Of a stretch of 46,962 bases of DNA, positions 27,029-34,405 are shown piece by piece (the first letter of the stretch is position 1; every line of letters begins with the position of its first letter). A program made the translations under genes and the position numbers. The notes beneath the pieces are model-generated. The model ran no database searches. It was not told the origin of the DNA and worked only from the letters and a program-made list of their open reading frames with translations. The stretch covers positions 1 to 46,962 of the forward strand of contig PYIY01000059.1 in assembly GCA_003635195.1 (NCBI GenBank). The letters run 5' to 3'. The stretch is from Candidatus Poribacteria bacterium. GTDB taxonomy: Bacteria; Poribacteria; WGA-4E; WGA-3G.

Positions 27029-27490
27029 TTAGTTTTCAATTTCGACAATCATTTCAATTATAATTGGTGTTCCAAGGGGCAGTTGTACCATGCCGACTGC
27101 GGAGCGGGCATGTCTGCCTTTATCGCCAAATACCTCAACGAAAAAATCGGATGTGCCGTTAATCACGGCAGATTGATCGGTGAAGTCGGGTGCTGAATTG
27201 ACGAATCCAACCACTTTGACGATACGCTTGATTCGATCGAGATCGCCGAAAGCGTGTTTGAGGGTACTCAGCAAGCAGATCGCTACCTGGCGCGCCAATG
27301 CGTAGCCATCTTCGATCGTCGCATCGGTGCCGAGTTGACTTTTGTGGACTTTACCTTCGCTTGTCACAAGACCATGCCCTGACGTAAATACAAGATTGCC
27401 GGTCTGTACGGTCGTGACATAATTCGCGACAGGACCCGTTGGTTCCGGCAGTTCTACGCCTAATTCTTTAAGCCGTTGTTCTGTTTTCAT
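27029..27490 (-). CDS. RidA/YjgF-family protein
   Basis: A protein of 153 aa of the YjgF/YER057c/UK114 family, in its slightly longer form. RidA enzymes hydrolyse reactive enamine/imine intermediates such as 2-aminoacrylate made by PLP enzymes. The family C-terminal signature is present: RHARSAVGMVQLPLGTPIIIEMIVEIEN, with the Arg that binds the substrate carboxylate. The ATG at 27490 is chosen for the CGGAGAAT ribosome site about 8 nt upstream. Longer starts at 27514 or 27520 are possible. It lies between trpE and trpG, so it belongs to the amino-acid operon. Confidence 0.9.
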   Translation of the reverse strand: MKTEQRLKELGVELPEPTGPVANYVTTVQTGNLVFTSGHGLVTSEGKVHKSQLGTDATIEDGYALARQVAICLLSTLKHAFGDLDRIKRIVKVVGFVNSAPDFTDQSAVINGTSDFFVEVFGDKGRHARSAVGMVQLPLGTPIIIEMIVEIEN

Positions 27491-27602
27491 CCGATTCTCC
27501 GTTTGGAAACTCATAGTCAAACGACCTTAGATGTCCTCATCAAATCGCCACAGTGATAGTTATCAGTTGCCAATTGCAAGTGATGTGCGGTTAAAGTCGC
27601 TA

Positions 27603-29111
27603 TTAACTGAAAACTGCTAACTGTTCCTCAGCCAATGCGATAGCACTGAGCATTGCGCGCGCTTTACTGAGGGTTTCGTAATACTCAGTTTCAGGTACTG
27701 AATCCGCGACGACCCCGCCCCCTGCTTGTACATAAGCGGTACCATCTTTGATGACCGCGGTTCGGATCGTAATTGCTGTGTCTGCACTGCCGGAAAAGCT
27801 GAAATATCCTACCGTTCCGCCGTATGTACCCCGACGCGTGGGTTCAAGTTCATCAATGATTTCCATTGCGCGTATTTTCGGGGCGCCAGAGAGGGTCCCC
27901 GCGGGAAGGCATGCGCGTAGCACATCAAAAGCGGTGAGATCTTCGCGTAATCGTCCGATGACGTGTGAGACGATGTGCATCACGTGTGAAAAACGCTCGA
28001 CGATCATGAGCTCGGTGACTTCAACAGTATGATATTCACAGACGCGGCCGAGGTCGTTTCGTCCTAAATCAACGAGCATGACATGCTCAGCCCGTTCCTT
28101 AGGATCGGAGAGCAGCTGCTGCTCCAACTCGCGGTCCTCTTCAGCAGTTGTGCCGCGTGGGCGTGTGCCTGCAATAGGGACGGTCTGGACGATCCCATCT
28201 TCCACTCTCACCATCATTTCCGGTGATGCGCCTACAATGTCAAAACCATTAAACTTCAGGTAATACATATACGGTGATGGATTGACGACTCGCAATGCGC
28301 GATATATCTCGAACGAGTCAACGGACACCGGACAACTGAACCGCTGCGATGGTACGACCTGAATGATGTCGCCTGCTGCTATGTATTCCTTCGCGCGCCT
28401 GACTGCGGCTTCGTAATCAGATTTTGTGAAATTCGACTGGGGATGGTCTATGATTTCATCATATCGCCCCTGATGTTCACCCCTATCCGCGCGTAAATGC
28501 GGTTCGGAAGTAGCCATGAGTTTTTCGACCAACGCTTCAATCTTCGTAATAGCGTCGGCATAAGCCGCGTCCACATCTCCATCAATATGCGCGTTCGCTA
28601 CAACCTTAATCTGATGGTTCACATGGTCAAATATCAGAATCGTCTCGGCAATCATGAAGAAGCAATCCGGAAGCTGCAGTTCATCTTCGGTACTATCTGG
28701 CAATTCCTCGACGAAGCGGACCATGTCATAACTCATATAACCGACCGCACCCCCGTGGAATTTGGGTAACTCAGGATTGTTAACAGGTCGGTAATTCTGC
28801 ATCAATTCCTCAAGTGCCCTCAACGGATCCTCATATTCCTGAACGACGGTTTCGCCTTTTTCCAAATACTCAACGGTAACCTGATGCCCTTTACTATGGA
28901 AAAGCACGGAGGGTTGACTTCCCAAGAAGGAGTAGCGCGCAACGTTTTCACCCCCTTCAACGCTTTCGAGCAAAAACGCATAGTTATCAGGCATCAACTT
29001 GTAAAAAGCAGACACCGGTGTCTCCATATCTGCTAAAATTGAGCGATATACCGGTATTGTGTTTCCTAATTTCGCTGTCTCGCGAAAATCTTCCAACGTT
29101 GGATAATACAT
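27603..29111 (-). CDS. trpE: Anthranilate synthase component I
   Basis: A protein of 502 aa. It converts chorismate and ammonia to anthranilate, the first step of tryptophan synthesis. The N-terminal part has the feedback-site segment FLLESVEGGENVARYSFLG. The catalytic domain has SPYMYYLKFNGFDIVGASPE, TVPIAGTRPRGTT, DLGRNDLGRV and LPAGTLSGAPKIRAMEIIDE. Length and motifs fit TrpE rather than PabB. No clear ribosome site is seen before the ATG. It lies 147 bp downstream of hisI on the same strand, and its partner trpG follows after ridA. Confidence 0.95.
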   Translation of the reverse strand: MYYPTLEDFRETAKLGNTIPVYRSILADMETPVSAFYKLMPDNYAFLLESVEGGENVARYSFLGSQPSVLFHSKGHQVTVEYLEKGETVVQEYEDPLRALEELMQNYRPVNNPELPKFHGGAVGYMSYDMVRFVEELPDSTEDELQLPDCFFMIAETILIFDHVNHQIKVVANAHIDGDVDAAYADAITKIEALVEKLMATSEPHLRADRGEHQGRYDEIIDHPQSNFTKSDYEAAVRRAKEYIAAGDIIQVVPSQRFSCPVSVDSFEIYRALRVVNPSPYMYYLKFNGFDIVGASPEMMVRVEDGIVQTVPIAGTRPRGTTAEEDRELEQQLLSDPKERAEHVMLVDLGRNDLGRVCEYHTVEVTELMIVERFSHVMHIVSHVIGRLREDLTAFDVLRACLPAGTLSGAPKIRAMEIIDELEPTRRGTYGGTVGYFSFSGSADTAITIRTAVIKDGTAYVQAGGGVVADSVPETEYYETLSKARAMLSAIALAEEQLAVFS

Positions 29112-29136
29112 ATTTTCAACTATGGGCCAACTTCTT

Positions 29137-29161
29137 CGCCTGCTGCCGTTGTTGGCAGGCG
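29137..29161. other. Hairpin in the hisI-trpE gap
   Basis: CGCCTGC (29137-29143) pairs with GCAGGCG (29155-29161). On the minus strand, the direction of the operon, no U tract follows, so it is not a terminator there. It could be an RNA processing or stability element between hisI and trpE. Confidence 0.35.
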
Positions 29162-29258
29162 ATTTTCTTTAAAATCAAACCCATCTCCAATAGTAGAGCA
29201 GTTTATTGCCTGTTGTCCATAGTGAATGTTAAATCTATAACGGACACGTTTACGGCGG

Positions 29259-29639
29259 CTAATACACTGCATCTGCCTCAAAAATCTTATCACCTATGAC
29301 ACGCGTTGACTCACCATCGGGGGAGACTTCCCTAAAAAAGCAGGAGCGATAGCCGACATGGCACGCTGCAACTTTCTGCTCAACCTTTATGAGAAGGGCA
29401 TCGCCGTCGCAATCGACTGCGACAGATTCCACCGTCTGTGTATGCCCTGAAGTCTCCCCCTTGATCCACAATTTTTGACGGGAACGGCTCCAGAAGCAGA
29501 CGCGCCCTGTATTCAGCGTTTCCGTTATTGCTTCGGCGTTCATATAGCCCACCATTAGAACTTCATTGTTTGTGCAATCTTGAATGACTGCAGCGACTAA
29601 GCCATCACTGTCATATTTGAGTTCCGACAAAATTTTCAT
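29259..29639 (-). CDS. hisI: Phosphoribosyl-AMP cyclohydrolase
   Basis: A protein of 126 aa. It opens the adenine ring of PR-AMP in histidine synthesis using zinc. Motifs: EVLMVGYMNAEAITETLNTG, CFWSRSRQKLWIKGETSG, VDCDGDALLIKV and the zinc Cys pair in ACHVGYRSCFFRE. It is the HisI domain alone, without the HisE part fused in enteric bacteria. The start at 29639 follows a strong AAAAAGGAG. It is the first structural gene after the His/Trp leader and terminator, so its expression is likely set by attenuation. Confidence 0.95.
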   Translation of the reverse strand: MKILSELKYDSDGLVAAVIQDCTNNEVLMVGYMNAEAITETLNTGRVCFWSRSRQKLWIKGETSGHTQTVESVAVDCDGDALLIKVEQKVAACHVGYRSCFFREVSPDGESTRVIGDKIFEADAVY

Positions 29640-29660
29640 GCGGGTTCTCCTTTTTAAAAC

Positions 29661-29697
29661 AAAAAACCTTATGCAGCTCGGATTTGTGTGCATAAGG
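29661..29697 (-). terminator. Attenuator terminator in front of hisI
   Basis: CCTTATGCA and TGCATAAGG form a perfect 9-bp stem (29689-29697 with 29667-29675) around a 13-nt loop. On the minus strand the stem is followed at once by TTTTTT (29666-29661). It lies inside the hisI leader, 50 nt after the leader-peptide stop and about 20 nt before the hisI ribosome site. It therefore stops transcription before hisI when formed. Confidence 0.85.
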
Positions 29698-29747
29698 CTT
29701 CAACTGGACTTAGAAATGAAAAGAACGATTTTCAATATGTATTTCAG

Positions 29748-29858
29748 TTATCCATTTAGGCGCACACTCCCCCGCAAGCAGTTGGAATGCCACCAATGCC
29801 AATGGTTAACGATGCTATGCAAGTTGGAGTGTGAACGTACAAGGGTCATTTTTTTCAT
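29748..29858 (-). CDS. Histidine/tryptophan-rich leader peptide
   Basis: A 36-codon frame starting MKKMTLVRSHSNLHS and ending in TAA. Codons 19-24 read CAT-TGG-CAT-TGG-TGG-CAT (NHWHWWHS). In all it has 5 His and 3 Trp. It begins about 30 nt after a strong promoter start point and ends 50 nt before a terminator hairpin that precedes hisI and trpE. This is the arrangement of a ribosome-mediated attenuator. Possible switching pairs: CACACTCC in codons 10-11 (29826-29833) with GGAGTGTG in codons 30-32 (29763-29770); and GTGTGC in codons 31-33 (29762-29767) with GCACAC in the terminator's 5' arm and loop (29686-29691). The ribosome site is weak. Starvation for His or Trp would stall the ribosome and allow read-through. 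Confidence 0.8.
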   Translation of the reverse strand: MKKMTLVRSHSNLHSIVNHWHWWHSNCLRGSVRLNG

Positions 29859-29894
29859 TTTCAGCTAAACATTTGATTTCAAATACTAATATTA

Positions 29895-29923
29895 ATGATA
29901 CCACATCTAATTTGTGTTGTCAA
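29895..29923 (-). promoter_or_regulatory. Promoter of the his/trp leader transcript
   Basis: On the minus strand, TTGACA (29923-29918) and TATCAT (29900-29895) are 17 bp apart. Transcription would begin near 29888, giving a leader of about 250 nt before hisI. Confidence 0.85.
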
Positions 29924-30051
29924 ATTTTTTGGTATTTTACACATTTATTTTTTGAATCGCGGATCTCACGGATTTCGCGGATTGCCACTCTGTAACATCA
30001 AGTTATCTGCTAAGCGGAGAACTAAATGACTCTGTCTGTGGGCACAGCGGC

Positions 30052-30333
30052 TTAACTTGCTATATCACGGACTTGTGGTGTTATTTGAGATACAACGGAG
30101 TCTACTTCTCGAATGGCATTCCAATCAATCACGGCTGTCCACAACTTTTCTTCTTCTGAATAGTGAACAACACCTTCAACTTCCAACTCTTCGCTATAGA
30201 TGATAAGAGATTGTCCATCCTGCAACACAATTTTCTGACGTTCAAGATCTTCTATCGTTCCAGCGCAGTTCAACCACACCCTGCCTTTTACGTCTGCATT
30301 GTGGAAGTCTGCGAAAACTCTGACTTTGTTCAT
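30052..30333 (-). CDS. Hypothetical protein, 93 aa
   Basis: A small soluble protein (MNKVRVFADFHNADVKGRVW) with alternating beta-like stretches and an acidic middle; no TM segment or known motif. A GGAAAGAAG ribosome site precedes the ATG. It is the last gene of a minus-strand group with the two genes upstream. Before a 76-bp duplication its start codon probably overlapped the stop of the upstream gene. Function unknown. Confidence 0.6.
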   Translation of the reverse strand: MNKVRVFADFHNADVKGRVWLNCAGTIEDLERQKIVLQDGQSLIIYSEELEVEGVVHYSEEEKLWTAVIDWNAIREVDSVVSQITPQVRDIAS

Positions 30334-30344
30334 CTTCTTTCCAA

Positions 30345-30496
30345 ATCGCTATTCCGTTGCAAGGACTCTGCCTGCGAAGATGTCCCCCACCCGTGCCCTG
30401 TTGAGGAATGAAAAATCAGAATCGCTATTCCGTTGCAAGGACTCTGCCTGCGAAGATGTCCCCCACCCGTGCCCCGTTAAGGAATGAAAAATCAGA
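30345..30496. repeat. 76-bp tandem direct duplication
   Basis: Copies 30345-30420 and 30421-30496 are identical except for two positions. Each starts ATCGCTATTCCGTTGC and ends GGAATGAAAAATCAGA. The unit is not a multiple of three, so the 3' end of the gene at 30349-30729 is read in two different frames in the two copies. Confidence 0.95.
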
Positions 30497-30729
30497 TCGT
30501 CTGTTTTTAGGTGAACAGTATCAGTGATCGGTTTTATCAGTTCGCTTGAATGAACAGATAAATATTCCGCCACTTCAAGATTCATCCGATCAATTTCGGA
30601 AAGAAAACCGCCCGCGGATAATTCATAATTCCGTGGATTGGTTTCAACCTGTTGGAGTTTTTCGACCTGTTTTTGAAACCGCTCTATACGATCCAGCGTT
30701 GCTTTAAGTTCTTGATCATTTTGAATCAT
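30349..30729 (-). CDS. Small helical protein, C-terminus altered by duplication
   Basis: A 126-residue protein. The first 65 residues form a charged helical region (ELKATLDRIERFQKQVEKLQ) followed by GGFLSEIDRMNLEVAEYLSVHS, a pattern I associate with small partner proteins of toxin-antitoxin-like pairs. From about residue 80 the sequence comes from the 76-bp tandem duplication, read first as SLTGHGWGTSSQAESLQRNS and then in another frame as FLNRARVGDIFAGRVLATE. Without the duplication the frame would end in TGA overlapping the ATG of the next gene. The start overlaps the nucleotidyltransferase gene by 14 nt. Function not established. Confidence 0.6.
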   Translation of the reverse strand: MIQNDQELKATLDRIERFQKQVEKLQQVETNPRNYELSAGGFLSEIDRMNLEVAEYLSVHSSELIKPITDTVHLKTDDLIFHSLTGHGWGTSSQAESLQRNSDSDFSFLNRARVGDIFAGRVLATE

Positions 30730-31168
30730 TATGAATCACCTCAACTATGCCGCGGCGCGAGTTGTCGCGTTTAATTTGCCAATCTTCCATCGCTTCTGGT
30801 TGGCTGCTAATTGTTCCTTGTTTACGAATCCAAAAAATACTCGCTCCCAGAACATCTTGAGCCTTCTGCAGGTCAAAAACGAGAGCTGCATCACCATGTA
30901 CTTGAGCAACATCAAAAGAATCCTTCATTAGTAGAAAAATATCTACGTCCCCAGGAGAAGGCTTAGATGTTACAAACGAACCAAACACAATGAATCGTGC
31001 AACTTGTCCAGTGCTGTTTGCCAATAGGAAAATACGCTCCAATTGCTGCCCAACAAATTCTCTTTGTGGAGTCTCTGTACCAAAATGCTGTAGAGTTTCG
31101 GCCAAAGTTGCTTGATGAATTCCTACAGGTAGATCACCATTATTGTCAAATGCGGGCCATTTCTTCAT
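30716..31168 (-). CDS. Nucleotidyltransferase-like protein
   Basis: A 150-residue protein with the minimal nucleotidyltransferase signature GSFVTSKPSPGDVDIFLLM: Gly-Ser at 63-64 and the metal-binding Asp pair at D74 and D76. Similar small proteins are often found beside a short partner gene, as here, in MNT/HEPN-like or DUF6932-type cassettes. The partner overlaps its end by 14 nt, so the pair is translationally coupled. Whether it works as a toxin-antitoxin module is inference. No clear ribosome site is seen before the ATG. Confidence 0.65.
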   Translation of the reverse strand: MKKWPAFDNNGDLPVGIHQATLAETLQHFGTETPQREFVGQQLERIFLLANSTGQVARFIVFGSFVTSKPSPGDVDIFLLMKDSFDVAQVHGDAALVFDLQKAQDVLGASIFWIRKQGTISSQPEAMEDWQIKRDNSRRGIVEVIHNDSK

Positions 31169-31410
31169 GTAGATAGGTTTTGGTTGTACTGTTACATCAG
31201 CATCGCAATGAGGTTGCTTATCTTCACTGCTGCATCTGTAGGTGAAGAGGTAATGTCCCCTTTAACGGTTTACTCACAACTTCCCTTCCTCTACAATTCA
31301 AGTTGTTTGCATGCAATGATAACACGTTCGGTGTGCAGATACCAGTTAAATCTCTCATAGAAAATCAGCATAAATTTTATAGCCTCTGTAAACGATTGAG
31401 ATTGGAAGGG

Positions 31411-34173
31411 CTACCGATCGGTTCGGAGTGTACTAAACATTCGTGGATCCAATTCTGCCGCCTTTCTAAAGTTTTGGAGGGCAAGGTTAGTTTCACCTTT
31501 TTCACGGTAAACAGTTCCAAGGTTGTAATAGGATTCGGCATAATCAGGCTTGAGGTCTATCGCTTTGGTATAGTCTTTGATGGCGTTTTCAAAATCGCCT
31601 TTTTTGCTGTAAGCGTTGCCTCGATTATGATAGTCAGGAGCAAAATCAGGTCGTAGTTCTATTACTTTGGTATAGTCTTTGATGGCCCGATCAAACTCAT
31701 TTTTTATGAGATAAACACCACCGCGATTCTTGTAGGCATCGGCATAATCCCGCTTCAGCTGTATTGACTTGCTAAAGTTTCCAATGGCCCTGTCAAACTC
31801 ACCTTTCTTGAAGTAAACAATACCAAGGTTATAATAGGCCTCGGCAAGATCAGATTTAAGTTGTATAGCTTTATCAAAGTCTATGATGGCCTTGTCGAGT
31901 TCGTCCATATTTTGGTAAGCATTGCCTCGATTGCAATAGGCTTCGGCATAATTAGGATTGAGTTTCACTGCCGCGTTCAAATCTTCGATGGCGTGGTCAA
32001 GATAGCCTCTTTTACCATAGGTAGTGCCGCGATTGTTATAGGCTTCGGCAAAATCTGGCTTCAGTTTTATAGCCATGTTACAGTCTTCTATAGCATGATC
32101 AGGTTTGTCTTTCTTGTCATAAGCAAAACCCCGATTGTTATAGGCTTCGGCAAAATCTGGTTTCAGTTTTATAGCCGTGTTGTAGTCTTTGATGGCATCG
32201 TCGAAATCGTCTTTTCTGGCATAAACATTGCCCCGTTTGTAATAGGCCTCAGCATAGTCACTTTTGAGTTTTATAGCCGTGTTATAGTCTTCTATGGCAT
32301 CATCATAATTGCCTATCTGTTGGTAAGCATTACCTCGATTGTAATAGACTCTGGCATCATCGGGTTTGAGTTGTATTGCTTTTGTAAAATCTTTGATAGC
32401 ATTATCAAAATCGCCCCTGTCCATCGTAAGCATGCCCAAGTTATTGTAAGCATCAGCATAATCAGATTTGAACGGAGTTAACATTGTGGCGATGTCTTCT
32501 GGTAATTGAATACCTGTTATTTGCTCAAAGTTTTCAACGCTTCCGAAGCCGTCATGAAAAACTACGACAATATCTACTCCCATATCTCTGGCAGTGGTCA
32601 GGTCTGATTTAGCTTTTTCCCATTCTTGCCGTAGCAAACATACTACGCCGCGACCGCAATAGGCAACAACATAATCGGGTTTGCGTTGTATGACTTCAGT
32701 ATAGTCATTTATGGCGTTTTCAAAATCGCCTTTGCCCATGTAAGCAAAGCCTCGATCGAAATAGGTTTTGGCAAAATCAGGTTGTAACTTTATCGCTTTG
32801 GTATAGTCGCTGATGGCAACCTCAAGTTCGCCTTTACCCGCATAAGCGTAGCCACGGCTGCGATAGGCTAAGACATGATTTGGGTTCAGCTCTATTACCA
32901 TATCATAGTCTTCAATCGCTTTATTAACATCACCTTTACCCGCATAAGCCAGACCGCGATTACAATAGGCTTGGGCAAAATCAGGTTGTAGTTCTATCGC
33001 TTTAGTATAACTTGAGATCGCAGTGCTAAGATCGCTTCCTTCCCTATAGATATTACCGAGATTGTAATAAGCTGAGGCCACATTTGGATTCAGTTCTATC
33101 ACTTTGGTCCCGTCTTCAATAGCTGGGTCAATCTCGCCTTTGCTTAAATAAGCACCACCACGATTATTATAGGCTATAACATCATTTGGGTTCAGCTCTA
33201 TTGCCATATCATAGTCTTCAATCGCTTTATCAACATCACCTTTATCCGCATAAGCCAGACCGCGATTACAATAGGCTTGGGCAAAATCAGGTTGTAGTTC
33301 TATCGCTTTAGTATAACTTGAGATCGCGGTACTAAAATCGCTTTTTTCCCTGTAGATATTACCGAGATTGTAATAAGCTGAGGCCACATTTGGGTTCAGT
33401 TCTATCGCTTTGGTATAGTCTCTCATAGCTCGGTCAATCTCGTCTTTTTCAACGTAAGCAAGACCACGATTGTTATAGGCATAGGCAAAGTCTGGATCTA
33501 TTTTAATTGCTGTGTTATAATCTTCTATTGCTCTGTCATGTTCACCTTTTTTGTCATAAACTACGCCGCGATTGGTGTATGCTGCTGTATCACTTGGACT
33601 GAGTTCAATTGCCCGCGAATAAGCTTTTAACGCTTCGTCTAATTGATCCAGCATCATCATGAAATTCCCCCGATCGAATGCTAAAAAGGCAAGTGTTTCT
33701 ATTTCCTCGGGTGTTACATTAGGAGAAGGTTTTGCTTGAGATTGCATTTTTTCAACAACTTTTCGGATACCCTCAACTACATTTAACCACCCTTTGCTCT
33801 CAGGTTGCCACTCGTTAATAGGTTTACCTTTATCCGGTAGTGCTTGGAAGCCACTAAGTTGATGATTTTGCCAATCGCAGTGTTCAAGGATAATCGGAAT
33901 CACTCTTATGTTTGGATTTAAGGCAGCAGTCAATTCCTTATTGCAATTTTCAGAGGCAAGACTATATCGACAAGTTAGGTAGAGTAGAATGTCCGAATCG
34001 GCAAGATTGTTGAAAATTGCATCCCGCCATTTGTCCCCGGGTAGAATTTCGTTGTCGTGCCAGACATCAATTAACCCGTTTTGCTTCAGGACATCAAGGC
34101 TGGTTATCAATTCGTCCTTTGCTTCTGAATTTTTATGGGCGTAAGTAATGAAAATCTTCAGAGATTTGCTCAT
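31411..34173 (-). CDS. TIR domain protein with about 20 TPR repeats
   Basis: A 920-residue protein. Residues 1-150 form a TIR domain: IFITYAHKNSEAKDELITSL, the BB-loop WHDNEILPGDKW (38-49), and the likely catalytic Glu80 in SENCNKELTAAL. TIR domains of this kind cleave or cyclise NAD in bacterial immunity. Residues about 165-905 hold about 20 TPR units of 34 residues (NRGLAYADKGDVDKAIEDYD type), broken once near residue 540 by a non-TPR segment with FHDGFGSVENFEQITGI. TPRs would sense a partner. A GGAAGGATAAG ribosome site precedes the ATG, 2 nt after the HTH gene stop. It is the likely effector of the four-gene cassette. Confidence 0.88.
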   Translation of the reverse strand: MSKSLKIFITYAHKNSEAKDELITSLDVLKQNGLIDVWHDNEILPGDKWRDAIFNNLADSDILLYLTCRYSLASENCNKELTAALNPNIRVIPIILEHCDWQNHQLSGFQALPDKGKPINEWQPESKGWLNVVEGIRKVVEKMQSQAKPSPNVTPEEIETLAFLAFDRGNFMMMLDQLDEALKAYSRAIELSPSDTAAYTNRGVVYDKKGEHDRAIEDYNTAIKIDPDFAYAYNNRGLAYVEKDEIDRAMRDYTKAIELNPNVASAYYNLGNIYREKSDFSTAISSYTKAIELQPDFAQAYCNRGLAYADKGDVDKAIEDYDMAIELNPNDVIAYNNRGGAYLSKGEIDPAIEDGTKVIELNPNVASAYYNLGNIYREGSDLSTAISSYTKAIELQPDFAQAYCNRGLAYAGKGDVNKAIEDYDMVIELNPNHVLAYRSRGYAYAGKGELEVAISDYTKAIKLQPDFAKTYFDRGFAYMGKGDFENAINDYTEVIQRKPDYVVAYCGRGVVCLLRQEWEKAKSDLTTARDMGVDIVVVFHDGFGSVENFEQITGIQLPEDIATMLTPFKSDYADAYNNLGMLTMDRGDFDNAIKDFTKAIQLKPDDARVYYNRGNAYQQIGNYDDAIEDYNTAIKLKSDYAEAYYKRGNVYARKDDFDDAIKDYNTAIKLKPDFAEAYNNRGFAYDKKDKPDHAIEDCNMAIKLKPDFAEAYNNRGTTYGKRGYLDHAIEDLNAAVKLNPNYAEAYCNRGNAYQNMDELDKAIIDFDKAIQLKSDLAEAYYNLGIVYFKKGEFDRAIGNFSKSIQLKRDYADAYKNRGGVYLIKNEFDRAIKDYTKVIELRPDFAPDYHNRGNAYSKKGDFENAIKDYTKAIDLKPDYAESYYNLGTVYREKGETNLALQNFRKAAELDPRMFSTLRTDR
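32878..33413. repeat. 306-bp internal duplication in the TPR region
   Basis: The segments beginning at 32878 and 33184 are nearly identical over about 230 bp. They are offset by exactly 306 bp, that is 102 codons or three TPR units. This indicates recent expansion or recombination of the repeat array. Confidence 0.8.
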
Positions 34174-34175
34174 TC

Positions 34176-34403
34176 TTATCCTTCCACAATCGGAATTACG
34201 TTAGGATTACGTTGTATTATGAGTATACCAGAGGATGCTTTGATTTCACTCGCTGTTGGTTGAAGTTTCCCATGCTCATACTTTGACAACGTTTGACTGC
34301 TAACCAACCTATCAACCGCAGTCTCCAAGTCCCCGAGGGCCATACCACGGGCAAGTCTAAATCTTCTCAGGCGTTCACCTACTATGATTACAATACCCTT
34401 CAT
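34176..34403 (-). CDS. Short XRE-type HTH protein, possibly truncated
   Basis: A protein of 75 aa. The frame begins GERLRRFRLARGMALGDLETAV and continues SSQTLSKYEHGKLQPTASEI, the DNA-binding part of an XRE-family helix-turn-helix protein. After that it ends in an unrelated tail (IIQRNPNVIPIVEG), where related proteins often continue into a longer domain such as IrrE/ImmA. So it may be a truncated relic or a small repressor. It lies 2 nt from the genes on both sides, which suggests translational coupling. It could repress the promoter at 36394-36422. The ribosome site is weak. Confidence 0.6.
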   Translation of the reverse strand: MKGIVIIVGERLRRFRLARGMALGDLETAVDRLVSSQTLSKYEHGKLQPTASEIKASSGILIIQRNPNVIPIVEG

Positions 34404-34405
34404 TC

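Noticed and set aside
29584..29868. A plus-strand frame across the his/trp leader
   Set aside because: It has no ribosome site or recognisable protein and is the reverse of the minus-strand promoter, leader ORF and terminator.
31221..31248. A hairpin in the gap before the nucleotidyltransferase gene (TCTTCAC with GTGAAGA)
   Set aside because: Only 7 bp with a 14-nt loop and no U tract on either strand; too weak to call. I see nothing else in 31169-31410.
31861..32481. A 206-codon plus-strand frame opposite the TIR-TPR gene
   Set aside because: It is the antisense shadow of a regular 34-residue repeat and has no ribosome site; its repeated hydrophobic text mirrors the TPR codons.
32878..33413. 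A CRISPR-like array
   Set aside because: The regular spacing is coding: 102-bp units of 34 codons and a 306-bp duplication of TPRs. No constant short repeats with unique spacers exist.
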